Assembly: GCF_000208925.1 (NCBI RefSeq)
Contig: NW_001915166.1
Coordinates: 1-16,914 of the forward strand
DNA: 16,914 nucleotides
DNA from: Entamoeba histolytica HM-1:IMSS
Lineage: Eukaryota; Evosea; Mastigamoebida; Endamoebidae
Direction: 5' to 3'
A model generated the notes under the pieces. It saw only the letters and a list, made by a program, of their open reading frames with translations. It did not search any database and was not told where the DNA came from. Made by a program: the position numbers and the translations under genes. Below, piece after piece: positions 7,663 through 14,998 of the stretch. Within the stretch, counting starts at the first letter, position 1; each line of letters starts with the position of its first letter.

Positions 7663-10278
7663 ATGGATTATAACGAGTGGAGACAAACAATTATTCAAAT
7701 ACTCCAAAACTGTTTTAGTCAATTAAACCAAAGAAATGAACAAAATGAAATTAATTTAAATAAATATTTAAATGAACCATCAACAATAAAATGGATAATT
7801 CAATTATTAAATGAAATGAATAATGAATTTATTGAAACACAATTATCTATTATTTTAAGAAGAAAAATTAGTAAAGAATGGAATTGTTTTAATGAAGAAC
7901 AACAAATGTTTATCATTGAAACAATATTTCCATTAATTTGTATTAAAGATAATTTAATTGTAAAAAACCAATTAATTGAAGTAGTTAAATTATTATATTC
8001 TAAACAATATTATCAACATCAAATCAATTGGTTGTTTCAAAATAAAAATAAATATGAAGTATCTATTCTTTTTATATTAAAATCATTATTTAAATTATAT
8101 CAATTTACTCCTCAAACTAATACTTATTCATTATTTAATTTATTTATTGAATTTAATAATGATTTCATTAATTCTCTTTATGTAAATTCAATGACCCAAC
8201 AATATATTTTATCAATTTTATGTTCTGTAACTTATTTACAAATTAATACTTCAATTGAACCATTATTAAAACAATGGTTAATGAATATTTTAAATATTCT
8301 CAATTCTCCAATTATTACTATTAAAACATTGTATTATTGTTTCCGTTTTATTAATCATATAATGGGTGGTTATGAATATTATCAATTCCAAAAAGAATTT
8401 CCTGATTTTATAATAAACCAAATGAATAGTTTAATTCAATTTGGTTGTTCTATTCTACAAAAAAATTCATCAAATCGTATTTGTTTTGAAATACTTTATT
8501 TCTTTACTAAAGCTGTTAAAATAGATTGTTCATATAATTTCATGTTAAACAATTGTTCATTTTTACTTTCTTCTATTCTTCCTTTACTTTGTTTTAATGA
8601 TGAAGATTTGACAATTTTTAAAAGTGATGAAATATTATTTCTTCAAAGAGAAGATGATAGAAAATATGGTGCTGTTGATGCATATTCTTCATCAAATAAA
8701 TTTTTTACTCAATTTTGTTCATATAACAAATCAGTTCAAATAGTAGTATCTGAATTATTAAAATTCATTAATGATAAATCTTTTAAAGGAAAAGAAGGAT
8801 GTTGTGTTGTATTTCATTTCATTAATGGATCCATTCAAAATAAATATAAAGAATCATTAGAAATAATTAGTAATAATGTTATTAAACCATTATTATTTAG
8901 TAATAATCCAATACAATTATATTATGGTGTATTATTATTTGAAGACTATTATTCTAAACAATTAATAAGATATTCAAACAAAGAAGAATTATTCAAAAAT
9001 AATGAATGTAAATTATTTCTTACTCGATTATTTGAATTAATTCATTTTCCTTCATTAATTATTTCACAACATATTATTTCAGCATTACAATTTATAATTA
9101 AAATATTACCTTTAAATGATATTGAAATATTGTATAATAGAATTATTCAATTACTTCAATACCCATCATATCAAGTAATTAATTCTTTATTATCAATATA
9201 TCTTCATTATCCTCAATTTAAATCTTCTTCATCAATAGTAGTTAATAAATTATCTTTATTTTCATTAGAATTATGTTCACTTCATCAAGGATTTTTAATG
9301 GAACCAAATCCTAATTTAGATTTAATTTCAGATATTCTTACATTATTATATTCAACCCTTGAAGCACTTGAAAAATTCTTAATTTATTGTACTGATTTAT
9401 CATCTGTATTATCATTAATAGAATCAATTCTTACTAAATATATGTCATTACTTTCAGATATTTCAGAACAAATATTATCTTTAATAAAATTAACATTAAA
9501 ACTTACAAATCAATCTCATCATCTCTCCCTTATAATTCAAAAATTCTTATTTGAAAATCCATTGGATTTATCAATATTATTACTCCCATCAATTGGTTTT
9601 ATTTGTCAATATTCAACTACAAATTTAGATTCTCATTTATTACTTCGTTATATACAAAACTCACTTCAAGGATATTATAATGATGACTTTTTACTTACAT
9701 CAATTACATTTACTTTAAAACAATTATTCATATCTTCTGTAATTCATTCTTCTCAAATTTTACCAACAATATTAGCATTAATTCCTCAATGTGATGATTA
9801 TTTAGCTCATTGTTTAAAAACAACAATATTTGTATCAATTATTTTTCAACCTCAAAACACTTTAGATTTATTCGATTCTTTAAATTCATTTCAAGTACTT
9901 ATTAATATGTTAAAACATTATTCTACTCTTAAAAATGACTTTTATACAACGAAAATTCTTGTTTTAACTTTAATTACATTAATAGATACTCCTTCTCCAT
10001 TAGACCAAGCTTCATTACTTCAATTATTAATTCCTTTCCTTCAATCATTATATTTCTATCGTAATACTTATTCTCAAGCTGTTATTTCAATTTCTGAAGA
10101 AGATGATGATAATGAATCACCTCAATGTGAAGAAGAACCATTACCAATGTTAATTGATTTGAATGACAATGTTATATTATCACAACTAATACAGAAATTG
10201 CTCTCTAACGATGCTCCAATACTTCAAACATTAACATCAGAACAAATGATTTTTCTCAAAAGAATACTTCACTTATAA
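7663..10278 (+). CDS. Importin-beta family nuclear transport receptor (importin-7/8-like)
   Basis: The product is 871 residues, Leu/Ile/Gln/Asn-rich and almost wholly helical, as expected of stacked HEAT repeats. Residues about 30-95 look like an importin-beta N-terminal (Ran-binding) domain, including QLSIILRRKISKEWN followed by FNEEQQMFIIETIF. The middle (about 305-430) follows the order seen in importin-7/8/Nmd5: LPLLCFNDEDL, then DEILFLQREDD, then a KGKEGCCVVFHFIN helix pair, then VIKPLLFSNNPIQLYYG. An acidic stretch at about 812-825 (EEDDDNES and CEEEP) precedes a PLPMLIDLND segment and a final helix, again like the importin-7/8 end. Family members carry ribosomal proteins, histones and other cargo into the nucleus with RanGTP; cargo cannot be read here. 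Animal relatives are about 1040 residues. It lies 91 bp after the UBR gene in the same direction, with its own short upstream region. Confidence 0.8.
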   Translation: MDYNEWRQTIIQILQNCFSQLNQRNEQNEINLNKYLNEPSTIKWIIQLLNEMNNEFIETQLSIILRRKISKEWNCFNEEQQMFIIETIFPLICIKDNLIVKNQLIEVVKLLYSKQYYQHQINWLFQNKNKYEVSILFILKSLFKLYQFTPQTNTYSLFNLFIEFNNDFINSLYVNSMTQQYILSILCSVTYLQINTSIEPLLKQWLMNILNILNSPIITIKTLYYCFRFINHIMGGYEYYQFQKEFPDFIINQMNSLIQFGCSILQKNSSNRICFEILYFFTKAVKIDCSYNFMLNNCSFLLSSILPLLCFNDEDLTIFKSDEILFLQREDDRKYGAVDAYSSSNKFFTQFCSYNKSVQIVVSELLKFINDKSFKGKEGCCVVFHFINGSIQNKYKESLEIISNNVIKPLLFSNNPIQLYYGVLLFEDYYSKQLIRYSNKEELFKNNECKLFLTRLFELIHFPSLIISQHIISALQFIIKILPLNDIEILYNRIIQLLQYPSYQVINSLLSIYLHYPQFKSSSSIVVNKLSLFSLELCSLHQGFLMEPNPNLDLISDILTLLYSTLEALEKFLIYCTDLSSVLSLIESILTKYMSLLSDISEQILSLIKLTLKLTNQSHHLSLIIQKFLFENPLDLSILLLPSIGFICQYSTTNLDSHLLLRYIQNSLQGYYNDDFLLTSITFTLKQLFISSVIHSSQILPTILALIPQCDDYLAHCLKTTIFVSIIFQPQNTLDLFDSLNSFQVLINMLKHYSTLKNDFYTTKILVLTLITLIDTPSPLDQASLLQLLIPFLQSLYFYRNTYSQAVISISEEDDDNESPQCEEEPLPMLIDLNDNVILSQLIQKLLSNDAPILQTLTSEQMIFLKRILHL

Positions 10279-10385
10279 AAATGAAAATACAAATATTTTT
10301 ATTGTCAACAAAACTATTCAAATTTATTCTAATTTACCATTTTATTTAAAGATAACAAAGTTGATTGATTAAATCAACACTAATT
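10279..10385. terminator. Convergent 3' intergenic spacer with inverted repeat
   Basis: The plus-strand importin gene and the minus-strand SANT gene end 107 bp apart. The spacer holds an inverted repeat, GTTGATT (10360-10366) with AATCAAC (10372-10378), and several TAATTT/TAAATT-like words on both strands that could serve as Entamoeba polyadenylation signals. No independent transcript is evident. Confidence 0.35.
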
Positions 10386-11396
10386 CTAATGCTGTGAATT
10401 ATTCATAGGATGGTCTGTACTAGTTAATTGTTCTTCATACATTTTAATTAATTGAGGTTGTTGAATTAATTGTTGAATATCTTCAATAGTAAATGGCATA
10501 GAAAACATTTGAGGTAATTCCAATGGTTTTGCTAGTTGTGAACTAAAATCCATAACTTGAGCAACATAATATTGGAAATTTAATATTTGACTAATCGATA
10601 ATTCTGTTGTCGAACTTTGCATTAATTCTGTTAAAATAGTTTCTCCTTGAAACAACATTTGTTCTACTTGACTAATATCATTTTGAGTTGTAGCTGGTGG
10701 TAATTGTGAATTTTGCTCTTCATTTGTAATAATTATAGTAGGTTGTTGCTCAACTTTTATCGTTGTATTAGGTGCAGGAGATGTAATTAATGTAGTTTGA
10801 GGTAGTTTATTTATTTTATTCTTTCTAACTATTTTATTAATACGTTTACTTTTACTAACAGATGGTGTTTGTTTATTTAATTGTTGTGCATTAACTATTG
10901 GTATACTCGGTAATTCTGAAATATCTACAACTGGAGATTTCAATGAATTCTCTTCTATTTGCATTGAATCAGAAACATTTCCATCAACTGAGTCTTGTCC
11001 TAATGGCTTTTCTATTGGCATAGGTGTTGTTCCAGAAGGACTTCTCTTTCTTACAACACGAACAGATGACCCTTCAACATCACTGTCTTGACTTGAAGAA
11101 TGACTAGGACATTTAGTGATCGTGACAATTCTTTGTGGACGAATAAGTGTTTTGTCTTTACAAAAATCAGACCACGTCATTGTTGGATGTGTTTCAATAT
11201 ATTTAAGATATTTCACACGTGCAGCTACATCTCTAAGTCGTTTATGTGGAAGGTTTGTTAGTAATAAAGTATATCTTTTTAATTCAGAATATTTATCTTC
11301 AGGATATACTTCCATGTTATTTTTTAATGTATTTATCTCTTCCTCATTCCATTGAACACAATTCTCTTCACCGCGAGTAGGATCTCGTGAACTCAT
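10386..11396 (-). CDS. SANT/Myb-like nuclear protein with DUF3755-like C-terminus
   Basis: The product is 336 residues. The N-terminus (about 13-67) is a single SANT/Myb-like helical module: VQWNEEEINTLKNNM, then YTLLLTNLPHKRLRDVAARV with the Arg-rich third helix. The W-EE-L and K-RDVA-R pattern is the one I recall from plant SANT proteins that end in DUF3755. The C-terminal 245-315 region (DISQVEQMLFQGETILTELM, then ISQILNFQYYVAQVMDF, then LPQMFSMPFTIEDIQQLI) fits the two-helix shape of that domain. Between them lies a Ser/Pro/Thr/Gln-rich linker with a basic patch, KSKRINKIVRKNKINK (about 181-196), that is probably a nuclear localisation signal. The likely role is in transcription or chromatin, by analogy. 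It shares a 214-bp divergent promoter region with the dehydrogenase-like gene. A TATTTAAA box and a GAAC motif precede the ATG. Confidence 0.65.
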   Translation of the reverse strand: MSSRDPTRGEENCVQWNEEEINTLKNNMEVYPEDKYSELKRYTLLLTNLPHKRLRDVAARVKYLKYIETHPTMTWSDFCKDKTLIRPQRIVTITKCPSHSSSQDSDVEGSSVRVVRKRSPSGTTPMPIEKPLGQDSVDGNVSDSMQIEENSLKSPVVDISELPSIPIVNAQQLNKQTPSVSKSKRINKIVRKNKINKLPQTTLITSPAPNTTIKVEQQPTIIITNEEQNSQLPPATTQNDISQVEQMLFQGETILTELMQSSTTELSISQILNFQYYVAQVMDFSSQLAKPLELPQMFSMPFTIEDIQQLIQQPQLIKMYEEQLTSTDHPMNNSQH

Positions 11397-11419
11397 ATTC
11401 TATTTTTTTTTAAGATATT

Positions 11420-11423
11420 GTTC
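11420..11423 (-). promoter_or_regulatory. GAAC motif of the SANT gene promoter
   Basis: GTTC on plus reads AAGAACA on minus, ending about 23 nt before the ATG at 11396 and lying between the TATTTAAA box and the start codon. The Entamoeba GAAC element (consensus near AATGAACT) is a core-promoter component in this position. Confidence 0.4.
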
Positions 11424-11460
11424 TTAACTTCTCTTTTTTGAAGTATGGTTATAATATAGT

Positions 11461-11468
11461 TTTAAATA
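11461..11468 (-). promoter_or_regulatory. TATTTAAA box of the SANT gene
   Basis: On the minus strand TATTTAAA matches the Entamoeba TATA-like element GTATTTAAA(G/C). It lies 64 nt before the ATG, which with the usual 30-nt offset puts transcription start near 11430 and gives a leader of roughly 35 nt. Confidence 0.5.
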
Positions 11469-11565
11469 ATTCTCTTATTTTAACACTTCTTTTGTAGTTC
11501 AATATTCATCTTGTTAAGAAACGAAAAGAAAGTTGTCTTTGAGACTAAAACCGAAAAGACAATCA

Positions 11566-11573
11566 TATTTAAA
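11566..11573 (+). promoter_or_regulatory. TATTTAAA box of the dehydrogenase-like gene
   Basis: CATATTTAAAAC matches the Entamoeba TATA-like element. Thirty nucleotides downstream is about 11596-11600. That leaves a short leader of about 11-15 nt before the ATG at 11611 and would place the two out-of-frame ATGs at 11582 and 11586 upstream of the transcript. This helps decide the start codon. Confidence 0.55.
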
Positions 11574-11610
11574 ACAATAAAATGAATGAAAGAAAGTGAG
11601 ATTAATAATA

Positions 11611-12648
11611 ATGAAACAAAGTCAATTCCAATACTTTGAAGGAAGAAAGAAAAGGAAAGAGATGTATAAAGCGATGAATGATGAGATGAAAAAAGAAATT
11701 GAAAAAAATGGGTTTAACGAAAAGTTCACTGTTCTCAGAGGAAAGTTTGACGGACATGAATATCAATTCGATGGCAAAAAATTATCAAAAAAAACTTTAG
11801 TTATACCTGAAATAAAACTTTCTGAGTGTCAAATTCAAATTTTATATCTTTCAATTAATCAGTATTGCTTAACTCAACAAGGGTTTATTGTTCAAGAATT
11901 TGTTGGAAAAATTCTTAAAACTGGAAAAGAAGTTTATTCACTCCAAGTTGGTGATTTTGTATTGGGGAGAGATTTTTCTCAAAACTGTTTCAAAGATATT
12001 ATTGTGACTAACCAAACAAATTTAATGAAGTTAAATGATAAAAGTGAATCGAATTTTATTAATTATCTTGGAAATATGTCTAGTGCTGTCCTTCCTTTTG
12101 AACTTATTAAGAATATAATAATTCCTCATCATTTAAGTAATATTCTAATCATTGGTAGTGGTGTTATTGCAATGAAATTATCTGACTTACTTCAAAAGAA
12201 AAAGATTCATTACTGTCTTGCAATTGAAGATACATTGTATTCCAAATATCAATCATTTGGTTATAATGTTATCAAAGTAACTGAAATAGATTTGTTACTG
12301 TTACATAAAATTGATGCCATCATTGATTTTAAAAATGACTTTAAACATTATAAGAATTTAGACCATCAACTCATATACATTCACCTTACTGTTCTTCCAA
12401 AACAAAAGAGTAGTTCTTTGTTATCCCCAAACAAAACCCATCTATTACCAAATGTTTATGGACATGCCTCATTTATTGAATTCAATTGTTCCATAGATAA
12501 TAACACCTTTTTTAATGACCAAAAAGAGGTTAGTTCAATGGTTAGACCTCATATCTCCTCAGTTATTAATATTAATGATAATACATCTGTTGAAGACTCT
12601 CTTATTCGCCAACAAGAAGAGGATGAAACTCTAATTGTTTCTTTGTAG
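11611..12648 (+). CDS. Degenerate medium-chain dehydrogenase/reductase-like protein
   Basis: The open frame reaches back to a GTG at 11596, but the first in-frame ATG is 11611, giving 345 residues. Residues 1-35 are a charged Lys/Glu/Met extension, probably helical. Residues about 62-125 resemble the GroES-like fold of MDR proteins: an IPEIKLSECQIQI strand pair, then VGKILKTGKEV (98-108) and LQVGDFVLG (111-119), matching the usual GxVxxxG...KVGDRV pattern. Residues 178-187, ILIIGSGVIA, are a Rossmann GxGxxA nucleotide-binding turn. The Cys and His residues that bind catalytic zinc in alcohol dehydrogenases are not at their usual places, and the Rossmann half is short (about 110 residues) before a divergent tail ending QQEEDETLIVSL. 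It may be a non-zinc reductase-like or a non-catalytic scaffold protein. The broad fold assignment is moderate and the reaction is unknown. It is divergent from the SANT gene and convergent with the PSI gene. Confidence 0.7.
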   Translation: MKQSQFQYFEGRKKRKEMYKAMNDEMKKEIEKNGFNEKFTVLRGKFDGHEYQFDGKKLSKKTLVIPEIKLSECQIQILYLSINQYCLTQQGFIVQEFVGKILKTGKEVYSLQVGDFVLGRDFSQNCFKDIIVTNQTNLMKLNDKSESNFINYLGNMSSAVLPFELIKNIIIPHHLSNILIIGSGVIAMKLSDLLQKKKIHYCLAIEDTLYSKYQSFGYNVIKVTEIDLLLLHKIDAIIDFKNDFKHYKNLDHQLIYIHLTVLPKQKSSSLLSPNKTHLLPNVYGHASFIEFNCSIDNNTFFNDQKEVSSMVRPHISSVININDNTSVEDSLIRQQEEDETLIVSL

Positions 12649-12842
12649 AATTATAAATAATTAAATATCAACCCATTAAATTTTAGGAAAATCTGTATAA
12701 CATATTTTTATCCATTTGTTATTATGAAGTATAAAGAACAAATCATCCAAATTAGTCATTTAAGTAATAATTGAATAACACTTTAAAAGAAAGTAAATAA
12801 GAAAGGTTTTTTCTTTTAGAAGAAAATATATAAAAAGACAAG
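12649..12842. other. Convergent 3' spacer
   Basis: AT-rich spacer between the stop of the dehydrogenase-like gene and the stop of the PSI gene. TAAATAATTAAAT just after the first stop, and matching TA-rich words on the other strand, are plausible polyadenylation signals. A short inverted repeat (TTTTTTCTTTT/AGAAGAAAA near 12808-12826) is the only structure seen. Confidence 0.4.
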
Positions 12843-13202
12843 TTAATCTTGTTTTGTTTGACGCTTTTTAATACAAGAAATAAGGGATGGTAAGACTATT
12901 AGTAATATAACTATTAATAATGGAAGTAAACATAATACACTAACAACTGACATTATTAATGGATCTAATTGACATATTTCTTGTATTTTACCTTTACAAA
13001 TAGTAGTGTTTGGATTAAAACAATATGAGTCAAAGTAATTTGGCATATCACACCATTGACATCCTCGAATATTGTCTTTAAAATTTTGAACATATCGTAC
13101 ACATTCTCTACAATTTTTATTAAATTCTTGGCAATTAATTTCTTCAAAAAATGGTTCATATCCAAAAGCAGTGAAGATCAATATCATAAAGAAGAGTATC
13201 AT
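12843..13202 (-). CDS. Small type I membrane protein with one PSI-like cysteine domain
   Basis: The product is 119 residues. Residues 1-14 (MILFFMILIFTAFG) form a signal peptide. The ectodomain (about 15-79) has eight cysteines at 24, 31, 34, 48, 51, 61, 69 and 77, giving C-x6-C-x2-C...C-x2-C, the disulphide pattern of a plexin-semaphorin-integrin (PSI) domain, with GCQWC in the place of the family's G-C-x-W/F-C core. One N-glycosylation sequon, NTT, lies at 65-67. A hydrophobic span at about 81-108 is the membrane anchor, followed by a short basic tail, IKKRQTKQD. The protein should sit in the plasma or endomembrane system with the PSI module outside. Partners cannot be inferred. It lies 143 bp after the exchanger gene on the same strand and has its own GAACT motif upstream, so the two are probably separate transcripts. 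Confidence 0.75.
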   Translation of the reverse strand: MILFFMILIFTAFGYEPFFEEINCQEFNKNCRECVRYVQNFKDNIRGCQWCDMPNYFDSYCFNPNTTICKGKIQEICQLDPLIMSVVSVLCLLPLLIVILLIVLPSLISCIKKRQTKQD

Positions 13203-13229
13203 AATGAAATTTACTTTAATAATTTTTAT

Positions 13230-13234
13230 AGTTC
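13230..13234 (-). promoter_or_regulatory. GAACT motif of the PSI gene promoter
   Basis: On the minus strand AAAGAACTATAAAAATTATT places GAACT 27 nt before the ATG, next to a TATAAAAA run. This matches the Entamoeba GAAC core-promoter element in sequence and position. Confidence 0.4.
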
Positions 13235-13345
13235 TTTCTATAAGTTGATTTAGAAAATAAATAATAAGAAATATAAAAAAAAAACAATAAAATTACTTCA
13301 TTAAAACAAAAGATATAAACTACAATAATAAAAAGAATGAATAAA

Positions 13346-14998
13346 TTAAGAATGATAATAAGAAGAGATTATTATTGATGATATAACCAATGCAAAATAA
13401 ACAAAAATAACAATAAAGCTATAAGTTCTTTTGATAATTACTTTTGAACTTAAAATTGAAATAAGTAAATATAAGGAAATTAAGATGATCATTCCAAAAA
13501 GAATAATATCAATTGATGTTTGATTAAAACTAATAGTATATTCATATTGTTTTTCAATGATAAAGTAAAAGATAATCCATGGAATTGTAACAATACAACT
13601 CATCATAAATATTGCTTGTGAATATCCATTTTCAATAACCACACTTCCCATTCCTTTAAATCCACCATTCCAAGAATTAATAATAAATCTCATTCCCATT
13701 CCAATTATTCCATTAATTCCTATTCCAATTGAATCTTCTGATATTCCAGTAACAGCACTAATTCTAATAATTAATATAAGTATAATAAATTCACTAATAC
13801 TAATATAAATTCCTCCAATAACAAATGTAATAATTCCACTTAATGGAAATTGAAATATTGGAATTGTCCAATCAACAATTAAATTAGGAAGAAAGAAAAT
13901 AATATTTTTAAATATTGTTCTTTCTTCATTCTTTTCAAATTTATCATATTTTAATATTTCTTCCAATTGTATTTTTTGTTTGTCTTTATCAATTTGTTTG
14001 TTTTCATTTCTATTAATTAATTTTTGGATATTTTTGACCCATTCATATCTTTGTAAACTTCTCATCCCAATTTCTTTTTTATTAAACGTTTTAATTACAA
14101 ATATCGTTTTATCTAATAAATTAATGTCACATTCTTCAATAGTTGTTATAGGAATTTTAATAATTTCTTTTGATCCTGCTGTTTTATCACTTCTAATAAC
14201 AATTTCATCATAATATAAATCAACCCATAACTCTTTCCATTGTGATGTTGTATAATATGTTTCACTATAATTTATATTCTTAACAAGAACTAATCCACAT
14301 TTAATCATTTCTTCATCATTTATTATATCCATTGTATCATTTTCTTCTTTGTATTCAAATTCTTTAATGTTTTGAACATTTTTATTGGTTACTCTTGAAA
14401 TGATTTGATTCAAAAGATAATAAATAATGAAAATACCTAATGAAACAACTAATAATAATGTTCCAATTCTTGAATTTCCATTTTTGTTGATTGATTCAGT
14501 AAATAATTCATAAATCAATACATTGAATAATAGGATGATTGAAGTTCTTTGATATGAAAATGGTGTAATTTGAATTGGATTATATGAGTTGAGTGATGCT
14601 AAACTACTTCCAATAATTGTTGCACAAAATGAACTTCCAATAACACAATACACAGCAACTGAATATGATGTATTAAATACAATACCCAGAATAGTCATTA
14701 TTATCTCTGGTGAACATTGACCAATAACCATAATCAATTCAACAAAAAATTTTGTTCTAATGATATATGTTGTGATAGTACTAAATCTATTAAAAATAAT
14801 ACAGTATTTTTTATCAATAATTTTGTATATAACTATTTCATTGATTTGTTGCTTTATTTTTATACAAAAGAATTAGTATAACAAACAATATCCTAATTGA
14901 AATATAACTACAAGATAAAATAAAAACCCTCCATATTTTTCAAACCCAGTTGGATGTGATGCAATTAATCCTTTAATATCAATAATATCATACCCCAT
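13346..14998 (-). CDS. CaCA-superfamily cation/Ca2+ exchanger with a PH domain in the cytoplasmic loop (two exons)
   Basis: Proposed as exon 1 14998-14887, intron 14886-14833, exon 2 14832-13346, giving 532 residues. The unspliced frame would start inside a conserved motif at a TTG. Exon 1 encodes MGYDIIDIKG and the first membrane span (FLFYLVVIFQLGY); exon 2 continues it. About five hydrophobic spans (residues 25-180) include the alpha-1 region GQCSPEIIMTI (75-85), the counterpart of G-x-S-A-P-E, with the cation-binding Glu at 80. A hydrophilic loop (about 181-345) carries a PH domain at about 213-311: WKELWVDLYYDEIVI, then DKTIFVIKTFNKKEI, ending in the diagnostic helix YEWVKNIQKLI. About six further spans follow, with the alpha-2 region at about 397-447 (TGISEDSIGIGINGIIGMGM). 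The family exchanges Ca2+ for Na+, K+ or H+ across membranes. The PH domain suggests phosphoinositide control or targeting (inference). The usual alpha-2 acidic residue is not evident. The TATTAAA and GAACT motifs lie just upstream of the ATG. Confidence 0.8.
14833..14886 (-). other. 54-nt intron of the exchanger gene
   Basis: On the minus strand the intron begins GTTTGT (14886-14881) and ends ATGAAATAG (14841-14833), the Entamoeba consensus at both ends, and its length is typical of the genus. Exon 1 leaves one base (T) and exon 2 supplies TT, making TTT (Phe) and joining LGY to F-IYKIIDKKY in frame. The other TAG sites downstream give the wrong phase. An in-frame TAA lies inside the intron, so splicing is needed for the full protein. 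Confidence 0.8.

Noticed and set aside
13346..14737. Exchanger gene taken as a truncated pseudogene
   Set aside because: The apparent truncation comes from an intron. A phase-compatible GTTTGT...TAG pair and an upstream ATG exon restore the missing first membrane span.
14738..14832. Alternative splice acceptors (TAG after CATTAG, GATTTAG or AATAG)
   Set aside because: Each leaves one base before the exon-2 frame, while exon 1 needs two. Only ATGAAATAG ending at 14833 keeps phase.
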